Shown in pieces: positions 29,587-40,725 of a stretch of DNA of 64,000 nucleotides. Below the pieces are notes generated by a model. It ran no database searches. It worked only from the letters and a program-made list of their open reading frames with translations, and was not told where the DNA came from. The stretch is from Bartonella tribocorum (GTDB lineage: Bacteria; Pseudomonadota; Alphaproteobacteria; Rhizobiales; Rhizobiaceae): assembly GCF_002778015.1 (NCBI RefSeq), contig NZ_NJPP01000004.1:46852-110851 (forward strand). Reading direction: 5' to 3'. Position 1 is the stretch's first letter. Each line of letters begins with the position of its first letter. The translations under genes were made by a program, and so were the position numbers.

Positions 29587-31213
29587 TAGATATATCTCAT
29601 ACCTTAGAAAAAAATATTTGTAATAGGCAGTATGGAAGCAATTTTGTACAAACTTATTTTATAAAATCCGATAAAATTCTATGCGTTATGTACCATAACA
29701 AAACAGAAAGCATCGCTCGATCCAGACCTTCTTATGAAAATTGGTATGATCTATCAACAACGCGAATAATGTTATGCAAATCTTGTGATTCGAACCAATA
29801 ACAAATTAATGTGAAAATATCTCTAATCAATACTTCTGAACTCTTTATGAGAGAATACGGAATAAGAAAACAAGAAAAAGCTTATTTTAAAAGAAATAGT
29901 GTATCACACTTTTATTCTACAGAGCATCATTTAGCTTTTCTACACAATATTGCAAAGCAAAAATATAATAATGCGATAGGGAATAGTTCTTATAAACAGC
30001 CCCACAACCGTAAAACCCTGTAACGTATTTACAAAACACCCCCTTTTGAAAATACTCTTTAAATACTGATGCTCTATCATGAATAAAACAATATTAAAAA
30101 AAATAAAGTGAATCACTACCCATGATCTTGGTACGTAAATTGTATGTAAATTTACAACAGGAAAAAAATTCTCTTACGTAAATGAAAAATTATGATCTTT
30201 GAAAAAGAAGTGTCTTTTTTCAACAAAATATCACTTCCTTTGCCAGTCATTTTGCAGAAAAGAGAAAACGCTCTTCACAATTAATACAAGAAAATTTTAG
30301 CAACACAAAAAAGAGCAAGGCTTACCGGAATACTGCCAAGAGCTTATGAGAAAAGTCCTTGTGATTTCAGTACAATTTTAATGACATAAGAACGATCATT
30401 TGAGCATTAGGCAGAAAACGTACAATAGTAAACAATAGCATTTTAATGAACTTTTCAATATCACAGAAAATATTCCTTACAGAATAATAAACGCCTATCA
30501 CAATCAAATTTGAACAACACAAGGTCATCCCTAACAATCACTCAATTGGGATCTCAAAGAACGATTGACAAATTCCTTTTCGAGAACACTCCACCGCCCT
30601 ATAAACAATACCTTTCAAAAATCATAAAAAACTTTTTTCTTGGAAAAACATATCAACAAATACTACCCTCGCGCTCCCATGCTTCCTACGAACATCTATA
30701 TCCCCTTTCATATACAATCTTTTATCATGATGATGTTATTCGAATATCTCAAAAACGTAAAAATCATTCAAAGAAAGCGGATTGAAACGCTCTGTTTTTC
30801 TGTACATTTGTTATGAACAAGCATAACATTTAGCATTGTTTTTTGGGATCACTCATTTGCAAAACAAGCATAAATAAACGCATCCCATGAAGGTCCTCCT
30901 GCTTTATAAAGAACATTCCATAGAAAAATAAAAACAGCATATGCATTAAGAACGTAAACAACAACACTCACCAAATTAATCTCGATGCTTCAATGTTATA
31001 AATGAAAACATTTCTTTGATGGAATTGAAAAGAATATCATCACTTTATATATTAAAGTAATGAATAGAAAAATACCACAATAAAAAGTAAAAAAGAGTTT
31101 AGAACAAACAGAGAAACAAATCAAAGAACAAAGGATGTAGAATCTTCAAACTTTATACTAAGCTATTCATTTCCTTATTGAAAAACTCCCTTTTCTATTG
31201 AACAATTCCCTAT
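29587..31213. other. Gene-poor stretch
   Basis: About 1.6 kb with only short plus-strand frames (29811-30023 and 30510-30785, 70 and 91 codons). These lack ribosome sites and recognisable domains; the second begins at TTG. They may be remnants. No RNA gene is recognised until the tRNA at 31214. Confidence 0.45.
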
Positions 31214-31290
31214 TGGTGGGCCCGGAGGGACTCGAACCCCCAACCAAGCGGTTATGAGCCGCTGGCTCTAACCAATTGAGCTACAGGCCC
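31214..31290 (-). tRNA. tRNA with CAU anticodon, probably tRNA-Ile2 (lysidine)
   Basis: A full cloverleaf is visible on the minus strand, from GGGCCTG to the paired CGGGCCC plus A and an encoded CCA end (77 nt). The anticodon stem-loop is AGCGG-CTCATAA-CCGCT. The acceptor pairs C4-G69 and C5-G68 are known TilS determinants of the isoleucine tRNA that reads AUA, in contrast to the second CAU tRNA at 62867. That identity is an inference; the tRNA itself is certain. Confidence 0.93.
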
Positions 31291-31460
31291 TACATAGGTG
31301 GTCTCTCTCTAAACTAAAATGCTCTATGATACAAGAGCTGAGCCAAATTATAACCCATCTTTTTCTCTTTTCTATTGGTTTTTTTTCTAATGCCCTAATT
31401 TCTTTACAAGAACTCTCAAAAATGAGAGAGTTGTCAACTGATAAATGTAAAGGAATAGAT

Positions 31461-32189
31461 ATGATAGAAAAAAAAATTCAACCACTGAAGAGTTCTTTAG
31501 TTAAAATAGCTATATTAGCATTCACACTCTTAGCCTCTTTATTAACTGTCCATGCTTATGCTGAAGAAAATAAAAGAGAGGCAACAATTACAGTGACTGC
31601 CACCGGAGACAGTCAAGCAACACCGGATATGGCAATTATTAATCTCGCCGTTGTTACTGATGACAAAACGGCTCAAAAAGCATTAGCAGCAAACAATAAA
31701 TCTATGAATGATATTATAAATGCCTTTAAAAGCAATGGTATCCAAGCAAATGATTTACAAACATCGGGCTTATCTATTTATCAATCGTCTCACGAAAAAA
31801 AGAATAATGAAAAACTCTATCACGTTTCAAATTCTTTAACCGTACGCATTCGTGATCTTAGCAACGCTGGTAAAATTTTTGATCAAGCAATGGCTCTTGG
31901 GATTAATTCAGTCAATGGTATTACTTTTACCAACGCAGATACGAAGCCATTTTATAAAGAAGCACGTAAAAAAGCCATTACTGAAGCCATTGAAAAAGCA
32001 CAAACAATAGCACAAGCAGCAGATTTAAAATTAGGAAAAATTATTGAAATCAGTGAACACGAAGATTACTACCGCCCAACACCGCGTCTCATGAGTAAAG
32101 CAGCAGATGCAAGCTACGCAGATACAAATTTTGCAGGGGGTGAATTAAATTACAATGTGAGTATCACTGTCGTCTTTGCGATCGACTAA
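31461..32189 (+). CDS. Periplasmic SIMPL-domain (DUF541) protein
   Basis: The 242-residue protein has a signal peptide (hydrophobic IAILAFTLLASLLTVHAYA, cleavage probably after AYA near residue 33). A SIMPL domain follows: ITVTATGDSQATPDMAIINL, then NDLQTSGLSIYQ and a C-terminal NYNVSITVVF strand. Members are linked to outer-membrane or oxidative-stress functions, but no activity is established. The frame is open 45 codons further upstream. The ATG at 31461 is chosen because it starts the signal peptide and follows AAAGGA by seven bases. Confidence 0.88.
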   Translation: MIEKKIQPLKSSLVKIAILAFTLLASLLTVHAYAEENKREATITVTATGDSQATPDMAIINLAVVTDDKTAQKALAANNKSMNDIINAFKSNGIQANDLQTSGLSIYQSSHEKKNNEKLYHVSNSLTVRIRDLSNAGKIFDQAMALGINSVNGITFTNADTKPFYKEARKKAITEAIEKAQTIAQAADLKLGKIIEISEHEDYYRPTPRLMSKAADASYADTNFAGGELNYNVSITVVFAID

Positions 32190-32211
32190 ACCACCAACCA
32201 TTGTATAAAAT

Positions 32212-32254
32212 ACTCATATCACTGGCCTTCACAAAGAAGACCAGTAATATGAGT
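32212..32254. terminator. Hairpin between convergent genes
   Basis: ACTCATATCACTGG (32212-32225) pairs with CCAGTAATATGAGT (32241-32254) with one mismatch. It covers the 3' end of ycgN and follows the SIMPL gene stop by 22 bp. There is no T-run on either strand, so it may stabilise ends rather than terminate. Confidence 0.35.
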
Positions 32255-32680
32255 GAGATAATCTTCTTCAGATGATAATTCATCTTCGGAAATCTCTATG
32301 TATCCACGTGCAGAAATGTGTGCTTTATGCACTGTCTGGCAGTCTCCCGATACCAATGGGTGCCACCATGGGAGATCTTTTCCTTCATAAATTAATTTAT
32401 AGGCACAGCTTTCTGGAAGCCAACGTGCCGTTTTAACGGTTGTCATGTCTAACACTATACAATCTGGTACAATTGATTTACGATGAACATAGTCTTGACA
32501 CTGACAAGTATCCCCATCTAAAAGACGACAAGCAATACTGGTTGCGTACAGATCGCCCGTATCATCATCCTCAACTTTGTGGAGACAACAACGACCACAG
32601 CCATCACAAAGGCTTTCCCACTCAGAGAATGAAAGCTCTTCTAATTTTTTTACTTTCCAAAAAGGAAGTTTGCCACTCAT
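32219..32680 (-). CDS. YcgN/UPF0260 cysteine-cluster protein
   Basis: The 153-residue protein has the N-terminal cluster WESLCDGCGRCC (Cys25, 28, 31, 32) and further cysteines in IACRLLDGDTCQCQDY and VPDCIVLD. These fit the CxxCxxCC zinc/iron-sulfur cluster family UPF0260 (YcgN/YkgJ-like). A LPESCAYKLIYEGKDLPWWH segment is also typical. Function is unknown. The start at the ATG of MSGKLPFWK is chosen; a TTG four codons upstream lies nearer to AAGG and is an alternative. It is convergent with the SIMPL gene. Confidence 0.9.
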   Translation of the reverse strand: MSGKLPFWKVKKLEELSFSEWESLCDGCGRCCLHKVEDDDTGDLYATSIACRLLDGDTCQCQDYVHRKSIVPDCIVLDMTTVKTARWLPESCAYKLIYEGKDLPWWHPLVSGDCQTVHKAHISARGYIEISEDELSSEEDYLTHITGLLCEGQ

Positions 32681-33274
32681 AAACTCAAGCACACCTTTTT
32701 AATAAAGACGATCGTTTTTAAAAAAATAAAAGTTTAATTTCTATAATTTTATCTATTTCTGTCTCTTAAAAAGACAAAACTCAATGCGTACTTCATACAA
32801 TTTTCTTAAAATCTATCTGAAGAAAAAGAATATATTCAAAAAATAGCGTATATAAATGAATATAGCCTATTGAAAAATCCCTTTGTAAACAGACAAAGAA
32901 TAAAATGCGTCACCTAAAACGATAGAATAATAACCTTTCTCATCACAAAGACAGTACGGCACACTATAAATTTATTCTTGAGATAGCCCATTTCTTTAAA
33001 AAATGAACCGCTCTAGCCAAGATAATATTTTATCGTTCATTTCTTAAAAATAAAACTACTCTACTCCATAAATACTCTTGCCCTAAATCTATTTCCTTTT
33101 AGAATAGAGAAGTACAAAGCCCTAAAGCTACGAAAAATATTAAAAATCGTAAATTTTTTATATTATTCAAAACCTTCCCATATTTTTCTCAAAAAAGCTT
33201 CCAAGCACACAGAAAAAACTTCCCCCTCCATAAAGAACACAGGGAAAATGATTAAAATATACCAATTCCTTTAT
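32681..33274. other. Non-coding gap between ycgN and rpoD
   Basis: About 590 bp, AT-rich, with no frame, RNA or convincing terminator that I can support. It separates two genes on the same strand, so the ycgN promoter should lie here. Confidence 0.5.
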
Positions 33275-35290
33275 TTAAGAATCGAGAAAACTGCGTAATT
33301 TTCGTGATCGACTAGGATGCTTCAATTTACGAAGTGCCTTTGCTTCAATTTGACGAATACGTTCTCTTGTAACAGAGAACTGCTGCCCTACTTCTTCCAA
33401 GGTGTGATCTGTATTCATCCCTATCCCAAAACGCATCCGTAAAACACGTTCTTCCCGTGGTGTTAATGAAGCAAGAACGCGTGTTGTCGTATCGCGCAGA
33501 TTTGCTTGGATAGCAGCATCAATGGGTAATAAAGCATTCCTATCCTCAATAAAATCACCCAAATGGGAATCATCTTCATCACCAACAGGCGTTTCGAGTG
33601 AAATAGGTTCTTTTGCAATTTTAAGAACCTTTCTCACTTTTTCTAACGGCATAGAAAGTTTGCTAGATAATTCTTCTGGTGTTGGCTCTCGTCCAATTTC
33701 ATGGAGAATCTGACGGGAGGTACGAACAATTTTATTAATTGTTTCAATCATATGAACAGGGATACGAATAGTGCGTGCCTGATCTGCAATTGAACGCGTA
33801 ATGGCTTGACGAATCCACCATGTAGCATAAGTTGAAAACTTGTAGCCGCGCCGATATTCAAACTTATCCACAGCCTTCATTAAACCGATATTCCCCTCTT
33901 GAATAAGATCAAGAAACTGCAAACCACGGTTAGTGTATTTTTTGGCAATTGAAATAACAAGACGTAAATTAGATTCGACCATCTCTTTTTTTGCAATGGT
34001 TGATTCACGTTCACCTTTCTGCACCTGCATAACAATCCGGCGGAATTCACCAATCGAAATAGCCGTTTCTTGCGCAAGATTTTGTATTTCACTCCGCAAT
34101 TTTTGAATTTCTTTTGCTTCACGCTTTGAAAATTCTTTCCAACCCGGCGTAGGCAAAGTGGCAATATAATTCATCCAATCTGCATCCAATTCACGCCCTT
34201 GGTATTCTTTTAAAAAATCTTCATGACCAATACCATAACTGTTAGCGATTCGTTTTAGCTTACCTTCATTATGAATCAATCTCTTATTGATGTCATAAAG
34301 CTGTTCAACCAAAGATTCGATGCGATTCTGGTTCAAAGAGAGAGACTTTACGGCTTGAATCAACTCCCCCTTTAATTGAATATATTTCTTCTTCTGAGAG
34401 GCTGTAAGAGCCCCCTCTTTACGCTCTGCCAAACTACTTTCAACATGTTGATCTTGTAATTTGCGTAATTTCACATAGGTTTGAGCAATAAAATCCAATG
34501 TTTCCATAACTTGAGGACAAAGCTCATTTTCCATTGCTGCAAGGGATAAGTTAACATCATCATCGTCTTCTTCATCATCGTCTTCAATGTGTCTTTCTCC
34601 AGCACTCTCCCCCATATTATGCATACCGGAAGATATTTTTTCTTCTTTTGTCCTATCAACTTCACTTCGTTCAATAACCGGAGCCTGCTTTGCTTCTGGC
34701 CCCGCATAAGTTGTTTCAAGATCAATAATCTCGCGCAGAAGAATACGCTGTTCTTTTAACTCGTCACGCCAGATAATAAGAGCCTGAAAAGTCAAAGGGC
34801 TCTCACAAAGCCCCGCAATCATTGTCTCACGTCCTGCTTCAATACGCTTAGCAATAGCAATTTCACCTTCCCGTGAAAGAAGCTCAACAGCTCCCATTTC
34901 ACGCAAATACATACGCACCGGATCATCGGTACGATCTGTTACTTCGCGCTTATTGGTTGTCGTTGCAATTGCGTGGTTAGAGGCTTCGACTAAGCCCCCC
35001 CCCTCTACCGTAATTTCTTCTTCATAATTTTCAGACTCGACCTCATTGTCATCATCGACAACATTAACCCCCATCTCAGAGAACAGCGCCAAAATATCTT
35101 CAATTTGTTCGGATGTAACCTCCTCAGAAGGAAGAACGGCGTTGAGTTCATCCATCGTGACATAACCATTTTTTTTGGCAAGTTTAATCATTTTCTTGAT
35201 GGCATCATCAGAAAAATCAATAAGAGGACCATCCAAATTCGCTTGGCTTGTTACTTCCACATTATCTTTCTGTTTAACCTTTGTTGCCAT
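33275..35290 (-). CDS. rpoD: RNA polymerase primary sigma factor (sigma70)
   Basis: The 671-residue protein directs housekeeping transcription. Region 1.1 occupies about residues 20-95, region 1.2 contains [20 protein letters not shown], and a long acidic non-conserved region follows. Region 2 contains [20 protein letters not shown] and [20 protein letters not shown] (-10 recognition), and region 4.2 contains [20 protein letters not shown] (-35 recognition). The ATG at 35290 ([10 protein letters not shown]) lies about seven bases after GGAG; the frame runs 25 codons further upstream without a ribosome site. dnaG precedes it on the same strand. Confidence 0.97.
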   Translation of the reverse strand: MATKVKQKDNVEVTSQANLDGPLIDFSDDAIKKMIKLAKKNGYVTMDELNAVLPSEEVTSEQIEDILALFSEMGVNVVDDDNEVESENYEEEITVEGGGLVEASNHAIATTTNKREVTDRTDDPVRMYLREMGAVELLSREGEIAIAKRIEAGRETMIAGLCESPLTFQALIIWRDELKEQRILLREIIDLETTYAGPEAKQAPVIERSEVDRTKEEKISSGMHNMGESAGERHIEDDDEEDDDDVNLSLAAMENELCPQVMETLDFIAQTYVKLRKLQDQHVESSLAERKEGALTASQKKKYIQLKGELIQAVKSLSLNQNRIESLVEQLYDINKRLIHNEGKLKRIANSYGIGHEDFLKEYQGRELDADWMNYIATLPTPGWKEFSKREAKEIQKLRSEIQNLAQETAISIGEFRRIVMQVQKGERESTIAKKEMVESNLRLVISIAKKYTNRGLQFLDLIQEGNIGLMKAVDKFEYRRGYKFSTYATWWIRQAITRSIADQARTIRIPVHMIETINKIVRTSRQILHEIGREPTPEELSSKLSMPLEKVRKVLKIAKEPISLETPVGDEDDSHLGDFIEDRNALLPIDAAIQANLRDTTTRVLASLTPREERVLRMRFGIGMNTDHTLEEVGQQFSVTRERIRQIEAKALRKLKHPSRSRKLRSFLDS

Positions 35291-35671
35291 ACCATAACTC
35301 CACTCGATCACTTTATAGTTTCCATGTAACCATCGTTTCCATGTGACCAGCTTTTTTATTCTCACTTAAATTGACCAATAGATTCTCATATATACTTCCT
35401 TTTAAGAGATTACTATTGGAAAGAATACATTTTGTATACGCCTTAACATCCAGAAAAATTGTCATCCAGACAAAAACGCGGAAAAACTCCAGAAGTTTCC
35501 CCGACACCTCTCAACCTTTCTGAGATAATCTCTGCACCCTATCGTAAGAACCAATTTCCCGCTTTTCCTAAAATTCATTCTAAAATTCAATTGTTATCTT
35601 TATGAAAATGTCACTTTACATGAACGTCCTCATCTAAAATTTAAGTGACTGATTCGCACTAAAAAAGCGAA
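35291..35671. other. Non-coding gap between dnaG and rpoD
   Basis: About 380 bp. A TGATTCGC/GCGAATCA hairpin at 35650-35674 spans the dnaG stop codon but has no T-run. The gap is long enough for an rpoD promoter; none stands out. Confidence 0.45.
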
Positions 35672-37615
35672 TCATTTTATCGTATCTTGTGTATTCCCGT
35701 CTATTTTTTCATCCAACCAACTTCCAAACCCTTCAATTAATGCTTCTGTCGCCTGCATCTGCTCCAGCTCATTTTTTACCTCCCGAAGCAGATCAAAAAC
35801 CTCACTCTTAGGATTTTCTACAAGTTGCTCTTCAATATCCTGTAACCTCTTATGTAGGTGGTGTTCCTGAAGATGCAAGTAGACAGCTTGTTTTAATATA
35901 GCACGCGCATCTTCTATAGAAGCTCCCCCAAAGATAATACGCATACCAATATTTTGCACAAGATGTTTCATACGCTCTAATAAAGCTTTTTGCCCTCTTT
36001 TTTCTAAGAACGCAACCATTGTCTCTTTATCATCATGAAGCGACTGATCCCCAAGAATTTCCAACATCGTTTGGTGAAAACAGATCAATTGTGTATTTTT
36101 TAATTCTAACGCGCAGAGAATCTCAAAATTTTCATGCCATAACTCAGGATAGTAAGCTAAAGTGAGTAAAATCACAGCTTCACGCAATGGAATAGCTTGC
36201 GAAGAATTTCGTACTATTTCAGAATTTTCTAATAAAGAAAAGGATTGACCTTTAAAGATGCTATTGGGTGAAGTCTGTCCATAATATCGCCCCCCTCCTT
36301 TCTTTTTTGAAAAAGAGGGACGAAAAAAATCAAAAAGGCGTTTTTTTACATCTTGCAAATAATAACGGCGGACATCTTCATCCTTAATTGTAAAAACTTG
36401 TTGTTTGAGTTGTTTTTCGAGCGTTGCTCGTGTCTCTGGAGTTTCAAAATGCTTTCCATAGGTAGCACGCCACCATAAAAGTTCAACCAAAGGAATTGCT
36501 TTTTGCAAAAAAGAAGAAAAAAGCTGTGCACCACCAGCACAAATAATTTCATCCGGATCTTTTCCTTGTGGCAACAAAACAAAGCGGACACAAACCCCAG
36601 CCTTTAAAAGAGGCAATACCCGATCAGCAACGCGAAAAGCGGCCTTTAAACCAGCATCATCACCATCAAAACACAAAATGGGCTCCTTGCCCATCTGCCA
36701 TAAAAGCTCAATTTGCGCTTCCGTTAATGCTGTCCCTAAGGGCGCTACGACTCCTTCAAAACCGACTTTAGTCAATGCAATGACATCCATATACCCTTCG
36801 ACAACAAGAAGTGAATGAATTTTTTCATCGCCAACAAAGCGACTATTTTTGCGCGCCGCTGCCGCGTTATAAAGTATATTTCCTTTATGAAATAGAACTG
36901 TTTCAGGGCTATTGAGATATTTTGCTCGTGTCTCTTTTTCTAACGCACGCCCTCCGAAAGCGACCACACGTCCGCGCAAATCCTCAATAGGAAACATAAT
37001 GCGATTTCTAAATCGGTCATAAGAATCCGCATTCTCCTCATGTACTGTAAGAAGTCCACATTCTTCCATTTGCTTTATTGAAATACCACGGGCACTTAAA
37101 GCTTCTTTCAAAGCTGTACGCCCCACCGGTGCAAACCCAATTCGGAAGCGCTCTATAAGCTTTTGCGTAACACCACGTGCATCCAGATAACGACGTGCCT
37201 GTGCACCTCCTTTATCGCGTAAATGATATTGAAAAAAATCTGTTGCAATTTTCATCACATCATAAAGATCAGCTTTTTCCATTTGACGTTGATGACTTTG
37301 TGGGTCAAAAACGGGTAATTTCATTCCCGCAAAGTCAGCCAAACGCTCGACACTTTCTGAAAAGTGCAGTCCATCAAGCTCACAAAGAAACGTAAAAATA
37401 TCTCCGCTTACCCCACAACCAAAACAATAATAGCGCCCTTTATGGTCATCACAATGAAAACTAGGCGTTTTCTCACCATGAAATGGACAACAACACCAAA
37501 AATCCCCCCGTGAAGGCTTACTTTTTCGAGGATCAAAATCCACCCGTTGCCCAATCACTGTTGAAATTGGGAGTCTGCTACGCAGTTCATTAAGGAAATC
37601 AGGCGGAAAACGCAT
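35672..37615 (-). CDS. dnaG: DNA primase
   Basis: DnaG makes RNA primers for replication. The 647-residue protein starts with a CHC2 zinc domain (WCCCPFHGEKTPSF and GRYYCFGCGVSGD, about residues 40-80). The catalytic core has ALKEALSARG and the TOPRIM motifs LLVVEGYMDVIAL and LCFDGDDAGLKAAFR. A helical helicase-binding C terminus rich in leucine and glutamate follows. The ATG at 37615 begins MRFPPDFLNELR, a standard start. dnaG-rpoD is a conserved macromolecular-synthesis pair. Confidence 0.97.
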   Translation of the reverse strand: MRFPPDFLNELRSRLPISTVIGQRVDFDPRKSKPSRGDFWCCCPFHGEKTPSFHCDDHKGRYYCFGCGVSGDIFTFLCELDGLHFSESVERLADFAGMKLPVFDPQSHQRQMEKADLYDVMKIATDFFQYHLRDKGGAQARRYLDARGVTQKLIERFRIGFAPVGRTALKEALSARGISIKQMEECGLLTVHEENADSYDRFRNRIMFPIEDLRGRVVAFGGRALEKETRAKYLNSPETVLFHKGNILYNAAAARKNSRFVGDEKIHSLLVVEGYMDVIALTKVGFEGVVAPLGTALTEAQIELLWQMGKEPILCFDGDDAGLKAAFRVADRVLPLLKAGVCVRFVLLPQGKDPDEIICAGGAQLFSSFLQKAIPLVELLWWRATYGKHFETPETRATLEKQLKQQVFTIKDEDVRRYYLQDVKKRLFDFFRPSFSKKKGGGRYYGQTSPNSIFKGQSFSLLENSEIVRNSSQAIPLREAVILLTLAYYPELWHENFEILCALELKNTQLICFHQTMLEILGDQSLHDDKETMVAFLEKRGQKALLERMKHLVQNIGMRIIFGGASIEDARAILKQAVYLHLQEHHLHKRLQDIEEQLVENPKSEVFDLLREVKNELEQMQATEALIEGFGSWLDEKIDGNTQDTIK

Positions 37616-37736
37616 TATCTCTCACAGAGTTTTAAAATTCTTTTTTGCATATTTAACGACTTTAGAACATAATTCCAATACTTTCTCTTAAAGCAGTTGC
37701 AAAATTTCAAACTCTCAACTGCCTATAATTTTAGAA

Positions 37737-38963
37737 ATGGAGAATAAAAAAGTGATCGAATTTATTGTTCAATATCCGTGGTTAGAAGCTATTTCTTGGC
37801 TTATTATTCTTATAATGGTCACCCTTTTAATGAATTTTATAGGACGAAAATTACTCTTTCACGGAGCAAAAAAGCTCTCTTCTTTTCTCCCCAAGAATAC
37901 AACAATCGATATTAGAAATGCTATTCAATATCTAGCGAATATCATTTCAGCCTTTATTCTTTCAGTCGGTGTTAATTTTATACCAACATTGCCCGATGCA
38001 TTCAGCACTGTCATCAATAATGTTGCCAACGCCTTCATTATCTTTTTTGTTGTTCTGACAATTTCTGCTTGTCTCAATATCATTAACATCCTTTACGAGC
38101 AACAACCAACAGCACGACTAAAACCAATAAAAGGTTATATTCAAATTGCTAAAATTGCACTTTTTGCTATTGCGGCAGTTTTAATGGTCGCCACATTAAT
38201 TGACCGTTCCCCTCTTATCCTCTTCTCCGGTCTTGGTGCAATGGCCGCGGTTCTCATGTTAATTTTTCAAGATACCCTTCTTTCTCTCGTTGCCGGTATT
38301 CAAATTTCATCTACCGATATGGTTCGTGTTGGTGATTGGATTGAAATTCCCAATCTCGGAGCTGATGGTGATGTTATTGAAATTGCCCTTCATACTGTTA
38401 AAGTTCAAAATTTTGACAACACCATCACCTCAGTTCCTATCCGTAAACTTGTAACTGACCCTTTTAAAAATTGGCGCGGAATGCAAGAATCAGGTGGCAG
38501 ACGCATCAAACGTTCCCTTTTTATTGATCAGTCCAGTATCCATTTTCTCACAGAAGAAGAACAAAAATATCTTTCCCGATTTAATTTATTAGAAAATTAT
38601 TTCACGCAAAAAATAGCAGAAATCAATCAATGGAACGCTCAATTAGAGAAAAATCATGATATTGTAGCCAATACGCGCCGTTTAACCAACATTGGAACTT
38701 TTCGTGCTTATATTTTTGCTTATCTACAACAGCATCTCAACATCAACCCCAATATGACCTTTATGGCCCGACAATTACCCCCTACAGAAAATGGTTTACC
38801 TTTAGAAATCTATTGCTTTACAAACACGACCGTTTGGATAGACTATGAGCAAATTCAAGGTGATATTTTTGACCACCTTTATTCCGTTCTTCCCTTTTTT
38901 GGTCTAAAGGTTTTTCAAAATCCAAGCGGTTATGATTTTAATAAAATATTAAAAGCAAAATAA
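37737..38963 (+). CDS. MscS-family mechanosensitive channel (YbdG-like)
   Basis: The 408-residue inner-membrane protein has about five spans in the first 190 residues. The MscS pore/cap region follows: LFSGLGAMAAVLMLIFQDTL, then AGIQISSTDMVRVGDWIEIP and a VKVQNFDNTITSVPIRKLV beta-domain. A long C-terminal cytoplasmic domain is typical of the YbdG miniconductance type rather than small MscS. It would release solutes on hypo-osmotic shock. The ATG at 37737 has no good ribosome site; a GTG five codons later (37752) follows GGAG and may be the true start. It diverges from dnaG. Confidence 0.9.
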   Translation: MENKKVIEFIVQYPWLEAISWLIILIMVTLLMNFIGRKLLFHGAKKLSSFLPKNTTIDIRNAIQYLANIISAFILSVGVNFIPTLPDAFSTVINNVANAFIIFFVVLTISACLNIINILYEQQPTARLKPIKGYIQIAKIALFAIAAVLMVATLIDRSPLILFSGLGAMAAVLMLIFQDTLLSLVAGIQISSTDMVRVGDWIEIPNLGADGDVIEIALHTVKVQNFDNTITSVPIRKLVTDPFKNWRGMQESGGRRIKRSLFIDQSSIHFLTEEEQKYLSRFNLLENYFTQKIAEINQWNAQLEKNHDIVANTRRLTNIGTFRAYIFAYLQQHLNINPNMTFMARQLPPTENGLPLEIYCFTNTTVWIDYEQIQGDIFDHLYSVLPFFGLKVFQNPSGYDFNKILKAK

Positions 38964-39033
38964 AAACAATAAACTTTAATTTATAAATTTCGAGTTAACC
39001 CTATTCATAAACAAAAGAGAAAGAAAAAGTGTC

Positions 39034-40725
39034 ATGAATGGTTCATTGGTACTCCTCAATCTTGCTGGCGCTGTTTCTTTACTTCTCTGGGCCACACGCA
39101 TGGTGCGCACAGGAATTGAACGCGCCTATGGTGACAGGCTTAAATATAACATGCGCCATGTCATTTCCAACCCCTTTTTTGCTGTAAGTTTTGGACTTTT
39201 TACCGCAATAATTTTACAAAGCTCTACAGCCATAACTCTGCTTGTTGGTTCTTTTGTTGAATCTGGTTTTGTCTCTGGATTAGCAGGCCTTATGGCTGTT
39301 CGTGGGGGAGAATTAGGATCAGCACTGGTTGTTAAAATTCTCACCTACGATCTCACACTTGTTGTGCCGCTTTGTCTTTTAACTGGTACTTGTATTTTCA
39401 TGACAACGGAAAAGCGTGAGTGGCGCCAAATAGGACGTATTGTTATCGGTATTGGTCTTGTGATTTTGTCTTTACAAATGATAAGTACAGCGACAGAACC
39501 TTTACGGGATAGTGAAGTTCTGCCGAGCATCATTCGTTATCTTTCAACCGATCCTGTTTCAAGTTTTTTGTTGGCTGCGACTTTAACCTACCTCTTACAT
39601 TCATCTATTGCAGGAATCATTTTGCTGGTTAATTTTGCCAACTATGACCTTATCCATATGCAACTTTGCGTTGTCATGGTTCTTGGTGTCAACTTTGGTT
39701 CTTCTCTTATAGCCCCCCTTTTAACGCGCAATGCTTCTCCCAATACCCGTCTCGTTCCTTTGGGGAATTTACTCATGCGTGGAGCCGGTTCAATCCTTGT
39801 TCTGCTCTTATTTCTGTCTTTTCAACCATCCATCACATGGCTTGGTAACAACGCCCCTACTCAAGTGATCAACGCCCATATCATTTTTAATGTTTTCATT
39901 CTCCTAGCTGGAATACCGCTTTCAAAATGGGTTTTAAAATTGACCACTCAAATTGTGAGTATGAGTACAAAAAAAACGCAAGCCGATAAAACGCTTAATT
40001 TATCGGATCAAACAGCCCTGGATGATAGTGTTCTTGAACGTCCAGCTTTAGCGCTTCCCAATGTCATGCGTGAAGTTATTCATATTTGTGATCTTGTCGA
40101 CATCATGTTAGAAAAAATCATGGATCTTTATGAAAAGCCTGATCCCAATATGATTGCTGAACTCAATCAACTAAATACCATATTGGATAAAAAACATACC
40201 GCTATCAAACTTTATCTTGCACGATTAGCAGGACAAAAATTATCGGATGAAGAAGCTCTTCAAACGCAAGAACTTCTAGGTGCCTGTATAAAATTAGACC
40301 AAGCAGGCGATATTATTATCCACAATATGCTGATGCTGGTTAAAAAGAAACAACAAAAAAGTCTAAAGTTCAGCAACGAGGGCTGGAGTGATCTCCTTCG
40401 TTTTCATGCCATTGTACTAGCCAACGCGCATATCGCATTTAATGTTCTCGTCTCCCGTGACACACACACTGCACGTTTATTGGTTCAAAAAAAAGATCAA
40501 CTACGAAACTTAGAAAAAGAGATGAGTTTAAAACATTTTAAACGCTTACGTGAAGGAGATCTCAAAAATATAGAATCATCCAGTCTTCATCTTGATACTG
40601 TCCGCGACCTCAAACAAATTAACGCTCTTTTGACCTCAATGATCTACCCTATTTTAGAACAACAGGGACTTCTGCAAAGTTCGCGCTTACGCAATCCTGC
40701 TGAAGAACAGACAGAAAAATCTTAA
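39034..40725 (+). CDS. Na+/phosphate cotransporter family protein with PhoU-like tail
   Basis: The 563-residue protein has two repeats of the Na/Pi-cotransporter fold in the first 315 residues, each with the family's serine pair near glutamine or histidine: AIILQSSTAITLLVGSFVES and LTYLLHSSIAGIILLVNFAN. The C-terminal 240 residues are helical and charged, as in the PhoU-like domains of the NptA/YjbB group. It probably exports or imports phosphate across the inner membrane. It lies 70 bp after the MscS-like gene on the same strand and follows an AGAGAAAGAAA ribosome region. Confidence 0.9.
   Translation: MNGSLVLLNLAGAVSLLLWATRMVRTGIERAYGDRLKYNMRHVISNPFFAVSFGLFTAIILQSSTAITLLVGSFVESGFVSGLAGLMAVRGGELGSALVVKILTYDLTLVVPLCLLTGTCIFMTTEKREWRQIGRIVIGIGLVILSLQMISTATEPLRDSEVLPSIIRYLSTDPVSSFLLAATLTYLLHSSIAGIILLVNFANYDLIHMQLCVVMVLGVNFGSSLIAPLLTRNASPNTRLVPLGNLLMRGAGSILVLLLFLSFQPSITWLGNNAPTQVINAHIIFNVFILLAGIPLSKWVLKLTTQIVSMSTKKTQADKTLNLSDQTALDDSVLERPALALPNVMREVIHICDLVDIMLEKIMDLYEKPDPNMIAELNQLNTILDKKHTAIKLYLARLAGQKLSDEEALQTQELLGACIKLDQAGDIIIHNMLMLVKKKQQKSLKFSNEGWSDLLRFHAIVLANAHIAFNVLVSRDTHTARLLVQKKDQLRNLEKEMSLKHFKRLREGDLKNIESSSLHLDTVRDLKQINALLTSMIYPILEQQGLLQSSRLRNPAEEQTEKS

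Noticed and set aside
29559..30023. Two plus-strand frames of 80 and 70 codons
   Set aside because: The first starts with TTG inside the operator-like repeat; neither has a ribosome site or recognisable motif.
30510..30785. 91-codon plus-strand frame starting with TTG
   Set aside because: No ribosome site and no family resemblance; left as part of the gene-poor region.
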